Assembly: GCA_040507985.1 (NCBI GenBank)
Contig: JBEVNR010000023.1
Location: 23,187-87,186, forward strand
DNA from: JBEVNR01 sp040507985
GTDB lineage: Bacteria; Pseudomonadota; Alphaproteobacteria; Rickettsiales; UBA6187
Length of the DNA: 64,000 nucleotides
Direction: 5' to 3'
The notes under the pieces are model-generated. The model had not been told where the DNA came from and searched no databases. It saw nothing but the letters and a program-made list of their open reading frames with translations. The position numbers and the translations under genes were made by a program. Shown here in pieces: positions 62,468 to 64,000 of the stretch (position 1 is its first letter; each line of letters starts with the position of its first letter).

Positions 62468-62935
62468 CTATTCATTTTCATTTTTTACTTCAAGCCCCAT
62501 GGAAAGAGCCGTGCCGCGTAGCATGCTTATGGCCGCTTCTAAGTGACGCGCGTTCATGTCCTCCATTTTGCGCTTCGCAATTTCGGCGAGTTTTAAGGTT
62601 GAAATGCTTCCAACGACTTCCTTGCCGGTTTCTCCGGAGCCTTTCGCAAGATTGGCGGCTTTCATTATAAGCGAGGAAGCGGGAGGTTGCTTAACGATAA
62701 AGGTAAAGCTTTTGTCGCCATAGACGGATATCACGACGGGAAGAACGTCGCCCCGCCTGTCGGATGTCGCCTCGTTAAACGCGTCGCAGAACTGCTTAAT
62801 GTTAACGCCTTTTTGACCAAGCGCAGGACCAACGGGAGGAGCCGGAGTAGCCGCCCCCCCTTTAATTTGAAGCTTAACGAAGGCTTCAACTTTTTTATTA
62901 CCTTTTTTGACCGCTTTTGCCGGAGCCGGAGCCAT
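62468..62935 (-). CDS. rplK: 50S ribosomal protein L11
   Basis: A 155-residue protein of the GTPase-associated centre. Typical segments are VKLQIKGGAATPAPPVGPALG, GVNIKQFCDAFN, and the C-terminal MRGTALSMGLEV. The N-terminus carries about 13 extra basic and Ala/Pro residues (MAPAPAKAVKKGNKK). It begins 10 bases after the nusG stop. Confidence 0.97.
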   Translation of the reverse strand: MAPAPAKAVKKGNKKVEAFVKLQIKGGAATPAPPVGPALGQKGVNIKQFCDAFNEATSDRRGDVLPVVISVYGDKSFTFIVKQPPASSLIMKAANLAKGSGETGKEVVGSISTLKLAEIAKRKMEDMNARHLEAAISMLRGTALSMGLEVKNENE

Positions 62936-62945
62936 GACGCATTAC

Positions 62946-63482
62946 CTAATTAATTTTATCCACTTGGTCATATCGCAACTCCAAGGGAGTTTGCCGCCCA
63001 AAAATACTGACGGTGACGCTTAAAATTTCTTTTTTGGGATCAACTTTTTCTACCACGCCGGAGAATGCCTTAAAAGGACCGTCAATAATTGACACATTTT
63101 CTCCTGCGCTAAAATTGTTGGCGGAAGCAACGTCGTTTACTTTATCTTCTATCCGTTTATAAATATTATTTACTTCCGCTTCGGTTAATGCTTGAGGCTT
63201 CCCCTTGTCGCCCAAAATTCCGGTAACCTTAGGAATGCTTCTCAATATATGCCAAGCATCGTCGCTTAGCCCCATTTTAACCAAGACATAGCCGGGGAAA
63301 ATTTTTCGCTTTTCCGCAACTTTTTTTCCTCTTTTTACTACGATACGCTCTTCTTCGGGAACAAAAAATTCTTCAAAAAGATCCGCCTTTCCTTCTTTGT
63401 CTATCTTTAGCTTTAACGCGTCGATAAACTTTTTTTCGTGCCCGGAGAGAACCTGCACGATGTACCATTGCCGTTCACTCAC
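62946..63482 (-). CDS. nusG: Transcription termination/antitermination protein NusG
   Basis: A 178-residue NusG: NGN domain (QWYIVQVLSGHEKKFIDAL, IFPGYVLVKM, VTGILGDKGKPQAL) then a KOW domain (VSIIDGPFKAFSGVVEKVD). The GTG at 63482 preceded by GAGG at 8 bases gives the family length; the frame from 63542 would overlap secE. It couples RNA polymerase with Rho and the ribosome. Confidence 0.96.
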   Translation of the reverse strand: MSERQWYIVQVLSGHEKKFIDALKLKIDKEGKADLFEEFFVPEEERIVVKRGKKVAEKRKIFPGYVLVKMGLSDDAWHILRSIPKVTGILGDKGKPQALTEAEVNNIYKRIEDKVNDVASANNFSAGENVSIIDGPFKAFSGVVEKVDPKKEILSVTVSIFGRQTPLELRYDQVDKIN

Positions 63483-63495
63483 AGAAAACGCCTCT

Positions 63496-63681
63496 TTATA
63501 AGTCAAGGACGTGTTGTATAGCATAAAAAAGCACAGAGTCAACTATCAAAAAGAAAATCATAAAAAAAACGACCATCACGAGCACCATTATAGACGTGTT
63601 AAATGATTCTCGGGGCGCAGGCCAAGTAACTTTCTTAATTCCTTCCGTTTTAACTTCTTGAATGAACTTCGCTATTTGCAT
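63496..63681 (-). CDS. secE: Preprotein translocase subunit SecE
   Basis: A 61-residue SecE with the amphipathic helix and KKVTWPAPRE signature, then one membrane helix (about residues 34-56). This is the single-helix form usual in alphaproteobacteria. The ATG at 63681 starts MQIAKFIQEV; a longer frame to 63729 would run into the tRNA gene. It ends 13 bases before nusG. Confidence 0.95.
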   Translation of the reverse strand: MQIAKFIQEVKTEGIKKVTWPAPRESFNTSIMVLVMVVFFMIFFLIVDSVLFYAIQHVLDL

Positions 63682-63699
63682 ACATATCACATAATTTAT

Positions 63700-63775
63700 T
63701 GGCAGGAGTGAGAGGGGTCGAACCTCCAACCTCCGGTTTTGGAGACCGGCGCTCTGCCAATTGAGCTACACTCCT
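63700..63775 (-). tRNA. tRNA-Trp (CCA anticodon)
   Basis: On the minus strand a full cloverleaf is visible: acceptor AGGAGTG pairing with CACTCCT at the end, D loop AGCTCAATTGGCAGAGC, anticodon loop with CCA in CTCCAAA, T arm GGTTCGACCCC, and a genomic CCA. It lies between tuf and secE, the classic position for tRNA-Trp. Confidence 0.97.
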
Positions 63776-63785
63776 ATGGCCGCCC

Positions 63786-64000
63786 TTACGCCAAGACTTT
63801 GGTGACGACGCCGGCGCCGACGGTCCTGCCGCCCTCGCGGATGGCGAAGCGCAGACCCTCGGTCATAGCCACGGGATGGATCAGTTCGATGATGAACTTG
63901 GCGTTGTCGCCGGGCATCACCATCTCCACACCTTCCGGAAGCGTCACCGTCCCCGTCACGTCCGTCGTGCGGAAGTAAAACTGCGGACGGTAGTTCGAGA
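63786..64000 (-). CDS. tuf: Elongation factor Tu, C-terminal end (cut by window edge)
   Basis: The last 71 residues of EF-Tu are encoded, ending FAIREGGRTVGAGVVTKVLA, with the domain-3 segment FYFRTTDVTGTVTLPEG. Everything upstream is outside the window. The codons are strikingly GC-rich compared with the AT-richer ribosomal genes that follow. Its stop lies 10 bases before the tRNA-Trp gene. Confidence 0.98.
   Translation of the reverse strand, partial: SNYRPQFYFRTTDVTGTVTLPEGVEMVMPGDNAKFIIELIHPVAMTEGLRFAIREGGRTVGAGVVTKVLA

Noticed and set aside
1..64000. CRISPR array
   Set aside because: No evenly spaced direct repeats with unique spacers were seen on either strand.
1..64000. Prophage or complete insertion sequence
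   Set aside because: No integrase, transposase or phage structural gene is recognisable; only small non-coding repeats are present.

Overview
The window is a chromosomal segment of an alphaproteobacterium. The evidence is an unfused petABC operon, a DUF2336 protein, a YdcH/DUF465 protein, a CheY-CheZ pair, a DUF2125-like protein, FixI-type copper ATPase and the order tuf, tRNA-Trp, secE, nusG, rplKAJL, rpoBC. Base composition is moderate, somewhat lower in the ribosomal block. It encodes leucine, lysine and tyrosine synthesis steps, aerobic respiration and parts of chemotaxis, so it is not a strongly reduced obligate symbiont. A 959-residue leucine-rich-repeat-like protein and several unrecognised membrane or secreted proteins suggest interaction with other cells. 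I cannot name the genus.

Left part (1-12540), mostly minus strand: leuA, a small lipoprotein, pssA and a polyprenyl-phosphate glycosyltransferase lead to a membrane protein cut by the window edge. A helical lipoprotein gene stands alone on the plus strand. Then comes a coupled operon greA - GNAT - lolA - vsr - LD-carboxypeptidase behind a visible promoter, and a two-gene unit M23 peptidase - copper ATPase behind another.

Middle (13000-46340), mostly plus strand: an unknown membrane protein, an orphan GldG-like protein, rpmE, lysA, tyrosine-branch dehydrogenase, petABC with a strong terminator, pepA, nusB, ffh, parC, scoAB, a multicopper oxidase, ssb, sodC, an orphan pstC-like permease, corC, ydcH, a TAXI binding protein, an OmpR/KdpE-type regulator, cheY, cheZ and a rearranged isocitrate-dehydrogenase-like protein. 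On the minus strand here are a Ser-rich secreted peptide, a SemiSWEET, a histidine kinase without its phospho-acceptor His, a DUF2336 protein and an alpha/beta hydrolase.

Right part (46500-64000), minus strand: the large LRR-like protein, a repeat-rich spacer, a DUF2125-like protein, a 3-methyladenine glycosylase overlapping rpoC, then rpoC, rpoB, rplL, rplJ, rplA, rplK, nusG, secE, tRNA-Trp and the 3' end of tuf. An attenuator-like hairpin lies between rplL and rpoB.

Most unusual: the LRR-like protein; the IDH-like protein with an internal duplication; the His-less kinase; a dispersed intergenic repeat family with at least five copies; and a MITE-like inverted repeat beside the response regulator.
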